Shown: piece by piece, positions 1 to 6,843 of the stretch
How the letters are laid out: every line of letters begins with the position of its first letter
Position numbering within the stretch: position 1 is the first letter of the stretch
From: Candidatus Bipolaricaulis sp.
GTDB lineage: Bacteria > Bipolaricaulota > Bipolaricaulia > Bipolaricaulales > Bipolaricaulaceae
NCBI GenBank assembly: GCA_020062805.1
Contig: JAGUVP010000291.1
Coordinates: forward strand, 1-17,036
DNA: 17,036 nt
Reading direction: 5' to 3'
Program-made: the position numbers and the translations under genes
The notes under the pieces: model-generated
What the model was told of the DNA's origin: nothing
The model's input: the letters and a program-made list of their open reading frames with translations, nothing else
Database searches by the model: none

Positions 1-215
1 GAGGGCTCGGGGGGCTGCGTGAGGAGGCGGTCGAGCGCCCACAGGAACGCGGCGAGGGTCTTCCCGGACCCCGTGGGGGCGAGGATCAGGGTGTGCTGCC
101 CCGCAGCGATGGACGGCCAGCCGAGCACCTGGGCCGGGGTCGGCATCCCCAGCGTTGCCCGAAACCAGTCCGCAACCACGGGGTTGAACCGCGCAAGTGG
201 ATCAGACTTCTCCAT
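1..215 (-). CDS. Lhr-like DEAD/DEAH-box helicase, N-terminal fragment (cut by window edge)
   Basis: Only the first 71 codons are in the window; the gene runs off the left edge. The reading is a superfamily 2 helicase N-terminus: a start resembling Lhr (FNPVVADWF), a Q-motif-like TPAQ (about residues 26-29) and a perfect Walker A/motif I, APTGSGKT (about 46-53), followed by LAAFLWALDRLL, which is close to the Lhr family. Lhr proteins are ATP-dependent 3'-5' DNA/RNA helicases linked to repair. I chose the ATG at 213-215; GGGAGGAG lies upstream, with a purine-rich GAGGGG 6 nt before the start. An in-frame ATG at 264-266 would add 17 residues and would directly abut the palindrome at 267-276. It lies downstream of the AAA ATPase gene in the same direction, so the two may be co-transcribed. 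Another SF2 helicase remains possible because motifs II-VI are missing. Confidence 0.8.
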   Translation of the reverse strand, partial: MEKSDPLARFNPVVADWFRATLGMPTPAQVLGWPSIAAGQHTLILAPTGSGKTLAAFLWALDRLLTQPPEP

Positions 216-254
216 CGGATGCCCCTCTTCTCCTCCCGGTGCGATCAACGCGTC

Positions 255-276
255 ATAGCCATGCATGGCTATAGCC
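255..276. promoter_or_regulatory. Palindromic element upstream of helicase gene (copy 1 of GGCTATAGCC)
   Basis: Positions 255-272 form a perfect 18-bp palindrome, ATAGCCATGCATGGCTAT, overlapping a second perfect palindrome, GGCTATAGCC, at 267-276. The same 10-mer occurs at 1472-1481. Read on the minus strand, the two copies share a longer context, GGARTC followed by 0-1 nt and then GGCTATAGCC, and each lies just before an ATG. A dyad operator and/or promoter core (TATAGC) for the downstream helicase gene is the simplest reading. A 10-bp duplication made by insertion of the ATPase gene is the alternative. Confidence 0.5.
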
Positions 277-285
277 GACTCCTGC

Positions 286-1467
286 TCAGGCTTTCCTGAG
301 CCAACGGGCAAACACGATGTCGACAAGAACGTAACTCCCGTCCTCCTGCTGGGCGATGACCATCATCTCTCTCAGTCGGCTCAGGGACGAGGAGATATCG
401 GTGGGCTTGGCCTCGATGTGGGCGGCGAGTTCCGTCACCCGCGCCTGGCCGAGACTGGCCAGACCGTGCACGATGCGGCGCTGCAGGGGGCTGAACCGGT
501 GTAGCCAGCGGACTTCGAACTCGCTGTCGAGTTCGTCGTTCATCGCTCTGGACGCGCGCTCCACGTGATCCACGCTGATCACGCTGGTTCCATCAAGCAG
601 CGACCTTTGGACGAGGATCGCACCCAGCTTCTGCACGTAGAACGGGATTCCCCCCGTCTGGTCGTGGATGCGTCGAGCGGTGGTGGGCTTGATCTTCAGG
701 TTGGCGAGAGCCAAACGCTCCTGCACGAACGTCGCCACGACGTCCTCGCGGAGCGGTCCCATGAAGTGCCGGGACACCATCAGGTAGAGGGGAGCCTCCT
801 CGTGGAGGAAGATCCGCCCGATCAGCCTCATCGAGGACCCTGAGAAGAAGTACCGGACCTGGCTCGGAAGATCGAGTTCCTTCTTGAGAAGGTTGAACAT
901 GTACCCATCGAGAGCGGCCACTTCCTGGAATTCGTCGAGCATGAACACGATCTTGACCCGCTTCTCCTCCGCCAGCGCGCGGAAGAACCGGAACGTGTCC
1001 CGGGCCAGTTCGCGTTCATCCAACGTTCGGTCCCGAAACTTGAGGTAAACCCTGCCTGTTTCGCCGATTGCCCCACCGATCTCCTCCAATCGCTCCAGGG
1101 CTCGCGTCAGCCGGCCTTTGAACACTTCCGCGTAGCGCTTGACAAGCCCGCTTACGGGTCGGGTACGCTCGAGTTCGGCGAGGAGGGCGGACACGGTCGC
1201 GCGGTGGAAGTCCGCGTAGCTCGCCACGTCGCGGCAGTTCACATAGGGCACAAGCAGGTCGCGTTCGGTCTGCACCGAGAGACGTAGGTTGTGGAGAAGC
1301 GAGGACTTTCCAAGCCGGCGCGGCGCGAGGATGAGGCGGTTCTGGGCGAGCCCCCGAAGGTCACGGGAGAGCTCTGCGAGGTCCTCGGCCCGACCCACGA
1401 AGTAGGGGGGCTCGACGATTCCGCCGACCTTGAACGGGACTTCGCCGGTCAGACAGCTCTTAGGCAT
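286..1467 (-). CDS. Archaeal-type AAA ATPase with C-terminal winged helix
   Basis: This 393-residue protein matches the layout of the archaeal ATPase family (Pfam ATPase_2, COG1672), a STAND-like P-loop group of mostly unknown role that is common in archaea and deep-branching bacteria. Visible features are the entry segment PPYFVGRAEDL (20-30), Walker A APRRLGKSS (48-56), Walker B IVFMLDEFQE (173-182), the family's FSGSSMRLI segment (208-216) and the PLY...GPLRED segment (226-242). The last 70 residues look like a winged helix (about 323-385: FSPLQRRIVHGLA, then VTELAAHIEAKPTDISSSLSRL), which could bind DNA. The start ATG has no Shine-Dalgarno, but the palindrome GGCTATAGCC ends 4 nt upstream, so the promoter may overlap it. 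It diverges from the acyl-CoA synthetase gene and precedes the helicase. Its cellular role cannot be told from sequence. Confidence 0.88.
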   Translation of the reverse strand: MPKSCLTGEVPFKVGGIVEPPYFVGRAEDLAELSRDLRGLAQNRLILAPRRLGKSSLLHNLRLSVQTERDLLVPYVNCRDVASYADFHRATVSALLAELERTRPVSGLVKRYAEVFKGRLTRALERLEEIGGAIGETGRVYLKFRDRTLDERELARDTFRFFRALAEEKRVKIVFMLDEFQEVAALDGYMFNLLKKELDLPSQVRYFFSGSSMRLIGRIFLHEEAPLYLMVSRHFMGPLREDVVATFVQERLALANLKIKPTTARRIHDQTGGIPFYVQKLGAILVQRSLLDGTSVISVDHVERASRAMNDELDSEFEVRWLHRFSPLQRRIVHGLASLGQARVTELAAHIEAKPTDISSSLSRLREMMVIAQQEDGSYVLVDIVFARWLRKA

Positions 1468-1470
1468 GGT

Positions 1471-1482
1471 TGGCTATAGCCA
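1471..1482. promoter_or_regulatory. Palindromic element upstream of AAA ATPase gene (copy 2 of GGCTATAGCC)
   Basis: TGGCTATAGCCA is a perfect 12-bp palindrome ending 3 nt before the ATPase start codon (minus strand). It contains the same GGCTATAGCC as 267-276. TATAGC could act as a -10 box for a nearly leaderless transcript; no convincing -35 is visible. Because the ATPase ends in a winged helix, self-regulation at this dyad is plausible but unproven. Confidence 0.5.
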
Positions 1483-1592
1483 GATTCCGCTAAAGCGTAG
1501 TCGTTCGGTGGACCGCCGTCAACACCCATCACCTTGCCCACGTCGAGCGGAGCGTGCGGCTGTGGGGGCTGGCGATCGGGGAAGGCCCCGTC

Positions 1593-1623
1593 TACACTTC
1601 GGTGAAGAGAATCCAAGGAGGAG
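1593..1623 (+). promoter_or_regulatory. -10 box and strong ribosome binding site of acyl-CoA synthetase gene
   Basis: TACACT (1593-1598) is a fair -10 hexamer with only a poor -35 upstream. It is followed by a near-perfect Shine-Dalgarno AAGGAGGAG (1615-1623), 5 nt before the ATG at 1629. This contrasts with several neighbours that have no Shine-Dalgarno, and it fixes the start codon at 1629 rather than the in-frame ATG at 1554. Confidence 0.55.
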
Positions 1624-1628
1624 AGAGG

Positions 1629-3254
1629 ATGCGCACGTTGTCCCGAGTGCTCGACGAGACCGCCCAGGAGTTTCCCGATCGGCCCGCCGTGTTCTACGAG
1701 GCCCAGACGATCCCCTACCGTGCCCTCGCCGCAGAGGTGGACCGGCTCGCGGCGGGTCTGGTGAAGCTGGGGATCGAGCCGGGCGACAAGGTCGGGATCT
1801 GGATGTCGAACATCCCGGAGTGGATCGCGGCGTACTTCGCCATCGCCAAAGCCGGCGGGGTGGTTGTGCCGATGAACACCCGCTACAAGACCCACGAGGT
1901 GGAGTACATCCTCGGGAACGCCGAGGCGAAAGCGGTGTTCGTCGCCCAAGGGTTCCTCGGGATCGACTACGCGGCGATGCTCGCTGAGGTGCGGCCGAAC
2001 CTCCCCCACCTCCGGGAAGCGATCACCGTCAGCGGGGCGGCTCCCAGCCTGCGCCCGTACATCGACGTCTTGAAGCTGGGCGAGGACAAGGCCGCTCAGG
2101 CTGAACTCGCTCGGCGCCAGGGGGCGATGAGGCCCGAGGACTGCGTGTTCATCCTCTACACCTCGGGAACGACCGGTCACCCCAAGGGGGCGATGCTCTC
2201 TCACATCAACATGGCCGAGAACGCCCGCCAGATCACGGAGGTGATGCGTGTATCCGAGGAGGACGTGTTCCTCCTCGCGGTTCCCTTCTTCCACTGCTTC
2301 GGGTGTGTGATGGGGATCCTCGGTGCGGTCACGTGGGGGGCGGGCATCGTCCCGGTGCCCGTGTTCAAGGCCGACGAAGCCCTCCACCTGATCCAGAAGC
2401 ACAAGGTGAGCGTTCTCTACGGCGTCCCGACGATGTTCGTCCTGGAACTGGACGAGCAGCGGAAGGCGGTGGCCGCCGGGAAGCCGTACGACGTGTCCAG
2501 CCTCCGCACGGGGATCATGGCCGGCGCGCCGTGCCCGGTGGAGGTGATGCGGGGGACGATGGACGACCTGGGGTGCAACGTTTGTATCTGCTACGGACTC
2601 ACCGAGGCGTCGCCTGTGATCACGATGACCCGGTTCGACGACCCGATCGACAAGCGGGTGGAGACCGTGGGGAAGGCCCTCCCCGGGATCGAGGTCAGGG
2701 TAGTGGATGATGCCTGGCAGCCGGTGCCCCTCGGAGAGACTGGCGAGCTGGCCTGCCGCGGGTACAACGTGATGCTCGGCTACTGGAAGAACCCCGATGC
2801 CACCCGCCAAGTGATCGACGACGAGGGCTGGCTCTACTCGGGGGACCTATCTACCCTCGACGAAGAGGGGTACGTGCGCATTGTGGGTCGGAAGAAGGAC
2901 ATGTACATCGTGGGCGGGTTCAACGTCTACCCGGCGGAGATCGAGGAGGTCCTGTTCACCCACCCCGGCGTCCAGAACGTGGCTGTGGTCGGGGTGCCGG
3001 ACCGGGTGATGGGCGAGGTGGGGATGGCGTTCATCATCCCTCGCGACGGCCACGCGCTTGACCCTCAGGAGGTTGTGGACTTCTGCGCCCGCCAGATCGC
3101 GGCGTTCAAGGTGCCGCGGTACGTGATCGTGGGCAAGGACTTCCCGATGACCGCGTCGGGGAAGGTCCAGAAGTACAAGCTCGCCGAGCGGGGGAGGGAG
3201 CTCGTCGCCTCGGGCGCGGCCCCGAGGATCGAGCCCCGCAAGCCAGGGAGGTAG
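1629..3254 (+). CDS. AMP-forming fatty acyl-CoA synthetase / acyl-CoA ligase
   Basis: This 541-residue cytoplasmic enzyme belongs to the ANL adenylating superfamily. It should activate a carboxylic acid with ATP to an acyl-adenylate and transfer it to CoA. The signatures are intact: P-loop YTSGTTGHPKG (177-187), the motif CYGLTEASP (about 321-329), YSGDLS with the ribose-binding Asp (D406), hinge GRKKDMYIVGGFNVYP (420-435) and the C-terminal catalytic lysine in TASGKVQK (K512). Length and the GGFNVYPAEIEE stretch fit medium/long-chain fatty acyl-CoA ligases (FadD-like) better than acetyl-CoA synthetase. The acyl chain length cannot be read from sequence. The gene stands alone between a divergent ATPase and a convergent amidohydrolase only 5 nt away, so no pathway partner is adjacent. 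Confidence 0.93.
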   Translation: MRTLSRVLDETAQEFPDRPAVFYEAQTIPYRALAAEVDRLAAGLVKLGIEPGDKVGIWMSNIPEWIAAYFAIAKAGGVVVPMNTRYKTHEVEYILGNAEAKAVFVAQGFLGIDYAAMLAEVRPNLPHLREAITVSGAAPSLRPYIDVLKLGEDKAAQAELARRQGAMRPEDCVFILYTSGTTGHPKGAMLSHINMAENARQITEVMRVSEEDVFLLAVPFFHCFGCVMGILGAVTWGAGIVPVPVFKADEALHLIQKHKVSVLYGVPTMFVLELDEQRKAVAAGKPYDVSSLRTGIMAGAPCPVEVMRGTMDDLGCNVCICYGLTEASPVITMTRFDDPIDKRVETVGKALPGIEVRVVDDAWQPVPLGETGELACRGYNVMLGYWKNPDATRQVIDDEGWLYSGDLSTLDEEGYVRIVGRKKDMYIVGGFNVYPAEIEEVLFTHPGVQNVAVVGVPDRVMGEVGMAFIIPRDGHALDPQEVVDFCARQIAAFKVPRYVIVGKDFPMTASGKVQKYKLAERGRELVASGAAPRIEPRKPGR

Positions 3255-3259
3255 TTTCG

Positions 3260-4114
3260 TCAAGCCGCGCCGAGGAGGCGGGCGGCGTTGCCGTAAGCGA
3301 TCCTCTCTACCTCGGTTGGGGTGAACCTCATCCGGTCGAGGACCGCGTAGTACTGCTCGTAGGGGTGGATCGGGTAGTCGGTCCCGAACAGAACCCGGTC
3401 GAGACCGATCGCCCGGAGGAGCCGCTCGGCGAACGCTGTCCCGTAGAGCTCGCACACGCTGAGCAGGGTCCCGGAGAAGTCCACGTACCCGAATCCGCCG
3501 AGAACCTCGTGAAAGCCGAACCCTCCCAGGTGGGCGATCACGACCACGACCTCTTCCACGAGGTCGCACGCCGTGAGGAGCTCATACACCCGGGCCGGCG
3601 CGGAGAGGTCGAACGGGCGGTCGTAGGCGCACGGGTTGGAGTGGAAGACGATCGGGATCCCCAGCCGGGCCGCGGCCCGCACGATTGGTAGCAGTTGAGG
3701 ATCGTCGGCGGGGACCTTGAGGTTGGAGGGGTGGACCTTCAACCCGCAGAGCCCCAGCTCTCCCACAGCCCTCTCCAGTTCAGCGAGAACCCGCTGCGGC
3801 GCGTACGTCTCCCCCACAGCGCAGTCGGCGAACGCGACGAACCGCCCCGCGGATTCGCGCATCAGGTCTGCCTGGCGATCGTTGTTCGCCGGAAGCCAGT
3901 CCCGCTGTCTTTCTTCCGTGAGAGGGAAGTACGCGGGGTAGTTGATGGGAAGAACGACCGCCTGCTCGACGTGGTGCTCGTCCATCACGGCCAGCATCTG
4001 GTCCGGTGTGTTCAGCACGAGATCCGTGTCCGGCCGCTCATGGAGGACGACATGGGCGTGGACGTCGATCTTCGGAACATCTCGCCAGCGCAAGCCCGAT
4101 CGCGTTGATCTCAC
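3260..4114 (-). CDS. Amidohydrolase-2 family metal-dependent hydrolase/decarboxylase
   Basis: This 284-residue TIM-barrel enzyme is of the ACMSD/amidohydrolase-2 type (Pfam PF04909). The metal and active-site motifs are in order: KIDVHAHV with the HxH pair (H19, H21), GLKVHPSN (125-131), a metal-ligand His in VFHSNP (H158), VIAHLGG (H195) and the catalytic Asp in LFGTDYPIHP (D246). Family members decarboxylate or hydrolyse small aromatic or cyclic acids; the substrate here is unknown. I chose GTG at 4112-4114: the homology start is near DVPKIDVHAH, there is no ATG in frame nearby, and a -10-like TACACT lies 6 nt upstream, which suits a leaderless mRNA. A TTG at residue 8 is a second option. 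It diverges from trmB over a 30-bp gap and converges with the acyl-CoA synthetase gene. Confidence 0.87.
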   Translation of the reverse strand: MRSTRSGLRWRDVPKIDVHAHVVLHERPDTDLVLNTPDQMLAVMDEHHVEQAVVLPINYPAYFPLTEERQRDWLPANNDRQADLMRESAGRFVAFADCAVGETYAPQRVLAELERAVGELGLCGLKVHPSNLKVPADDPQLLPIVRAAARLGIPIVFHSNPCAYDRPFDLSAPARVYELLTACDLVEEVVVVIAHLGGFGFHEVLGGFGYVDFSGTLLSVCELYGTAFAERLLRAIGLDRVLFGTDYPIHPYEQYYAVLDRMRFTPTEVERIAYGNAARLLGAA

Positions 4115-4120
4115 GGAGCC

Positions 4121-4149
4121 AGTGTAACCGGGTATCCTCACCCTGTGGA
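4121..4149 (-). promoter_or_regulatory. Promoter of amidohydrolase gene (leaderless type)
   Basis: Reading the minus strand, TCCACA (4149-4144) lies 17 nt before TACACT (4126-4121), each matching the sigma-70 consensus at 4 of 6 positions. The GTG start follows 6 nt after the -10, so the transcript would begin at or next to the start codon. The -35 overlaps the trmB start codon. Confidence 0.5.
4133..4138 (+). promoter_or_regulatory. -10 box of trmB (leaderless type)
   Basis: TATCCT lies exactly 6 nt before the trmB GTG and no Shine-Dalgarno is present. It lies inside the -35/-10 spacer of the divergent amidohydrolase promoter, so the two promoters interlock and polymerase binding should be mutually exclusive. 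No good -35 is visible. Confidence 0.4.
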
Positions 4150-5071
4150 CTTCACGCGGTACCTGGTGACGCCGGAGCGGTGGGAGCACATCCCGCCCGA
4201 TTGGGCTACCGCGTTTGGCCGGGCTGCGCCGCTTGCCGTGGAGATCGGGTTTGGGAACGGGGAGTTCCTCGCTGGGGTAGCACAGGAGCACCCTGATTGG
4301 AACTGGATTGGGTTCGAGACGAGCTTGACCTGTGTGACGAAGGCGGGCCGTAAGCTCGCTCGTGCCGGAGCGGAGCACGTCCGCCTCGCGCTCGCGGACG
4401 GCCGGTTCGCCCTGCGGGAGCTTTTCCGCGACGAAGGCGTTGCGCGGGTGTTCGTCCACTTTCCCTGCCCGTGGCCGAAGCGGAGCCACGCCGAACGGCG
4501 GGTGATGGATGAGGACTTCGCCCGAACGCTGGTCACGGTTCTCGCGCCGGGCGGGACGTTCGAGTTGACCACGGACGTGGTCGTTTACGCGGAGGACGCG
4601 GCTGAGGAACTTCGGGCGGCGGGGTTCGGGCTCTCGGGCCCCGTGGAACTGACCACGGTCGGTCCGGGTTCGCGCTACGAGGCGAAGTGGCGGCGACAGG
4701 GGCGGCGGATTTGGCGGCTTCGGGCGGAGCGGGGACCGAGAGGGAGTACACTGCGCATCGCGGAGGGAACGATGCCTCATGTGCGGATCTTGAGGTCGGT
4801 CACGCCGGATGCCGTTGCTGGCCTCGTTGGGCTGAAGGAAACGTGGCCCGGCGGTGCGTTCGTGGTCAAGGCGGTCTACCTGGCGCCCCACGGCGGGTCA
4901 GCGCTTCTTCGCGTGTTCGCGACCGACGATGGGTTTGAGCAGCAGTACTTCATTGCTGTGGTACGCGATGAGGGTGGAGCGATGGCCAAGCTCGATGGCG
5001 CTGCGGTTCCGTTTCGGACTCCATCGGTGAAGCGTTCGGTGGCCGCAGTCGCTGCGGCACTGGAGGGATGA
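4145..5071 (+). CDS. trmB: tRNA (guanine-N7-)-methyltransferase, long thermophile-type
   Basis: TrmB uses S-adenosylmethionine to methylate N7 of G46 in the tRNA variable loop. The 308-residue protein shows the SAM loop EIGFGNGEFL (33-42), the ribose-binding acidic residue in GFETS (E58), the family motif region FPCPWPKRSHAERR (106-119), the TDVVVYAED segment (143-151) and the closing GSRYEAKWRRQGRRIWRL (175-192). About 110 further residues (200-308) form a C-terminal extension absent from E. coli TrmB but known in Aquifex-type long TrmB. The motif usually reads DPWxKxRH; here Asp is Cys (C108) and Arg is Ser, while the His is kept. It starts at GTG without a Shine-Dalgarno, behind a TATCCT box. 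Its stop codon overlaps the start of the next gene. Confidence 0.92.
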   Translation: MDFTRYLVTPERWEHIPPDWATAFGRAAPLAVEIGFGNGEFLAGVAQEHPDWNWIGFETSLTCVTKAGRKLARAGAEHVRLALADGRFALRELFRDEGVARVFVHFPCPWPKRSHAERRVMDEDFARTLVTVLAPGGTFELTTDVVVYAEDAAEELRAAGFGLSGPVELTTVGPGSRYEAKWRRQGRRIWRLRAERGPRGSTLRIAEGTMPHVRILRSVTPDAVAGLVGLKETWPGGAFVVKAVYLAPHGGSALLRVFATDDGFEQQYFIAVVRDEGGAMAKLDGAAVPFRTPSVKRSVAAVAAALEG

Positions 5072-5880
5072 TGAAGCTAGCTGCAGTCGCAACGGTGGTC
5101 GTGTTGGCGGTAGGCCTGGCGCTGGGAGGCGAGGTGGGGACTCGGTTCGAGATTGGCGAGCGGCCAAGTGGGGTCGGGTGGTTCCACCTCTCAGGGGACG
5201 TGGGTGGGGTCAACCTGTCGGGACGGATCGAGGGGGATCTCCTCTGTGGCTGCCTGCGTCGCCTCCAACTCGGGGCGACCACCACGTGGGGGGAGGTGGC
5301 GACGGGGGCCGAGACGAGCGTTCTCTCCACGGGGCGGATGGATGTGTCGGCAACGGGGTCCTGGAAACCAATCCGGGGAACGGATCTCGGCCTTGTCTCC
5401 TCCCAGGTGGGAGGCAAGGCGACGGTTGTCGATTTGCTCGGCGGGCGGTTCTTGACTGCGGTGGGCTGGGCGTTCGTTCGGTTAGACCAGGATCTATGGT
5501 GGATTGAGGCGAACGCTAACCTGGCCTGGCCTGGGGGGAACCCGTTCGGGGAACTCAGGTTGGGGGTAACGGGGACGAGGTGGGCCAGCCTGTCGCTGTC
5601 TACCTCCGGAGCAGGGCTTGAGCTGGGGGCGGAGGTCGACGAGTTGTTCATCCAGAGCTCTTTCTCTTTTGGTCCGGCCCTTCAGACGATCACCATCGGG
5701 GCGAAGGCGGAGAGCGCGCGGATCCAGGCACGGATGGCCGTTCGCCCTGCAAGGCCGGCATCGGGGAGCATCACGCTGACGACCACACAGGCATCGTGGT
5801 CGGGTTCGGTGATCGTGTCCTTCTCCGGGACAGGGTTGGACAGGGTCACAGCCGAGGTCCGGTATACCTTGGGTGAGTAG
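5071..5880 (+). CDS. Unknown secreted, beta-rich, possibly outer-envelope protein
   Basis: I do not recognise this family. The 269-residue product begins with a signal peptide (Lys, then a hydrophobic core of about 16 Ala/Val/Leu residues, cleavage probably near ALGG-EV, residue 20). The rest is Gly-, Ser- and Thr-rich with alternating polar and hydrophobic residues (for example LSGRIEGDLL, SLSLSTSGAGLELGAEV, QTITIGAKAES), and it ends in VTAEVRYTLGE. This suits an outer-membrane beta-barrel or an all-beta secreted protein. The start is TGATG-coupled to trmB: GGAGG at 5062-5066 lies 4 nt before this ATG. An ATG one codon earlier (5068) is equally in frame. It ends 2 nt from the convergent ROK kinase gene. 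A functional link to tRNA methylation is unlikely. Confidence 0.8.
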   Translation: MKLAAVATVVVLAVGLALGGEVGTRFEIGERPSGVGWFHLSGDVGGVNLSGRIEGDLLCGCLRRLQLGATTTWGEVATGAETSVLSTGRMDVSATGSWKPIRGTDLGLVSSQVGGKATVVDLLGGRFLTAVGWAFVRLDQDLWWIEANANLAWPGGNPFGELRLGVTGTRWASLSLSTSGAGLELGAEVDELFIQSSFSFGPALQTITIGAKAESARIQARMAVRPARPASGSITLTTTQASWSGSVIVSFSGTGLDRVTAEVRYTLGE

Positions 5881-5882
5881 CC

Positions 5883-6767
5883 CTACGGGGAATGCCACTC
5901 CGCTGGCGTATAGGCGGAGAGGGAGGCAGCACCGAGGAGCCCGGCGTCGTCGCCAAGCTGCGTCAGCTCAACCCGTGGCCTCTCGCGGACCATTCCGTGG
6001 GCCGCGGCGAGGACTTGAGGACCGAGGAACGCCCACGATCCGGTGAGCCCGCCCCCCAGGACGATCAGCCCGGGTTCGAGGATCTCCCACACGATGGCGA
6101 TCCCCTGTCCAAACGCCCGGCAGGCGTCGAGGACGAGCTTGCCGGCAACGGGATTCTCCCGTTGGGCATGGACGACAAGATCCCTGGCGGAGAGGGGGGC
6201 GCCCAGCGCTTCTGTTCCCAGACGGGCCAAAGATGCCCCGCCGGCGAGCGCTTCCAGACACCCGTTCTTTCCGCACGCGCACGGAGGTCCGCCAGGCTGG
6301 AGAACGATGTGCCCGATCTCCCCCGCCCCACCCGTTGCTCCCCACACAACCTGGCCTCCTGCGACAATCCCACCTCCAATGCCGGTCGACCAGGTGATGT
6401 ACAGGAAATCGCGGGAGCGGACGCCGAACGCGAGTTCGCCGATCGCAGCGCAAGTGGCGTCGTTCGCAAGGTAGACCGGACATCCGAACGCACGCTGGAG
6501 CTCTTCTCTCACCTCGACGTTGTTCCACCCGGGCAGATTTGGGCAGGAAAGGATCTGTCCTGAGCGCATGTCGAGCGGGGCCGGTGCCCCCACCCCGATT
6601 GCCGTGGGCTTGCCCCATCCGGTTTCCACAAGAATCCCCCGGATGGCGGTCTCGACGTCTTCAACCCCGCGGGTCTGGAACACGCGACGGGCGAGGATCC
6701 GTCCCGTGGCCACCGCTGCTACACGGGTACGGGTCCCCCCGATGTCAACGCCGATCGTTCGCGTCAT
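5883..6767 (-). CDS. ROK-family sugar kinase (glucokinase-like)
   Basis: This 294-residue cytoplasmic kinase should phosphorylate a hexose or amino sugar with ATP. The features are complete: phosphate-1 motif DIGGTRTRV (8-16), GVGAPAPLD (58-66), catalytic NDA (N102-D103), TGIGGGIV (128-135), the sugar-binding GAGEIGH (E150, H153) and the ROK zinc cluster formed by H153 and CxCGxxGC (C163, C165, C170), with ALAGG after it, then IVLGGGL (235-241). There is no N-terminal DNA-binding domain, so it is an enzyme and not a NagC/XylR-type repressor. Glucose is the default substrate; GlcNAc, glucosamine or ManNAc are open alternatives, given the deacetylase encoded divergently next door. The ATG has no Shine-Dalgarno, but TAAGAT lies 7 nt upstream. 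Confidence 0.92.
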   Translation of the reverse strand: MTRTIGVDIGGTRTRVAAVATGRILARRVFQTRGVEDVETAIRGILVETGWGKPTAIGVGAPAPLDMRSGQILSCPNLPGWNNVEVREELQRAFGCPVYLANDATCAAIGELAFGVRSRDFLYITWSTGIGGGIVAGGQVVWGATGGAGEIGHIVLQPGGPPCACGKNGCLEALAGGASLARLGTEALGAPLSARDLVVHAQRENPVAGKLVLDACRAFGQGIAIVWEILEPGLIVLGGGLTGSWAFLGPQVLAAAHGMVRERPRVELTQLGDDAGLLGAASLSAYTPAEWHSP

Positions 6768-6774
6768 CGCTTGG

Positions 6775-6780
6775 ATCTTA
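6775..6780 (-). promoter_or_regulatory. -10 box of ROK kinase gene (leaderless type)
   Basis: TAAGAT on the minus strand ends 7 nt before the ATG at 6765-6767, the spacing expected if transcription starts at the A of the start codon. It shares the hexamer TAAGAT with the box before gyrA. No clear -35 is seen. Confidence 0.45.
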
Positions 6781-6825
6781 CAGGGTCGCGCCCCGGACGC
6801 CGAACGGAGAGAACGGAGGCGCGTA

Positions 6826-6831
6826 TATAAT
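6826..6831 (+). promoter_or_regulatory. Consensus -10 box of PIG-L deacetylase gene
   Basis: TATAAT is a perfect -10 hexamer 12 nt before the GTG at 6844. No good -35 lies 16-18 nt upstream. A GGAG at 6835-6838 gives a ribosome binding site 5 nt from the GTG, though a start site 7 nt after TATAAT would fall inside it, so the leader would be very short. Confidence 0.5.
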
Positions 6832-6843
6832 GATGGAGACTTT

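Noticed and set aside
286..1467. AAA ATPase as a transposition protein or CRISPR-linked factor.
   Set aside because: No terminal inverted repeats, transposase or CRISPR repeats nearby; the motifs fit the archaeal ATPase_2 family.
1554..1628. Upstream ATG adding 25 residues to the acyl-CoA synthetase.
   Set aside because: The strong AAGGAGG and normal family start both point to ATG 1629; the extension holds the promoter and ribosome binding site.
1449..2810. A 453-codon minus-strand frame opposite the acyl-CoA synthetase gene.
   Set aside because: His/Arg/Pro-rich with no recognisable motif, while the plus strand carries every ANL-family motif.
4115..4891. Upstream extension of the amidohydrolase frame to 543 residues.
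   Set aside because: The extra part is antisense to trmB and low-complexity; homology begins near the HxH motif.
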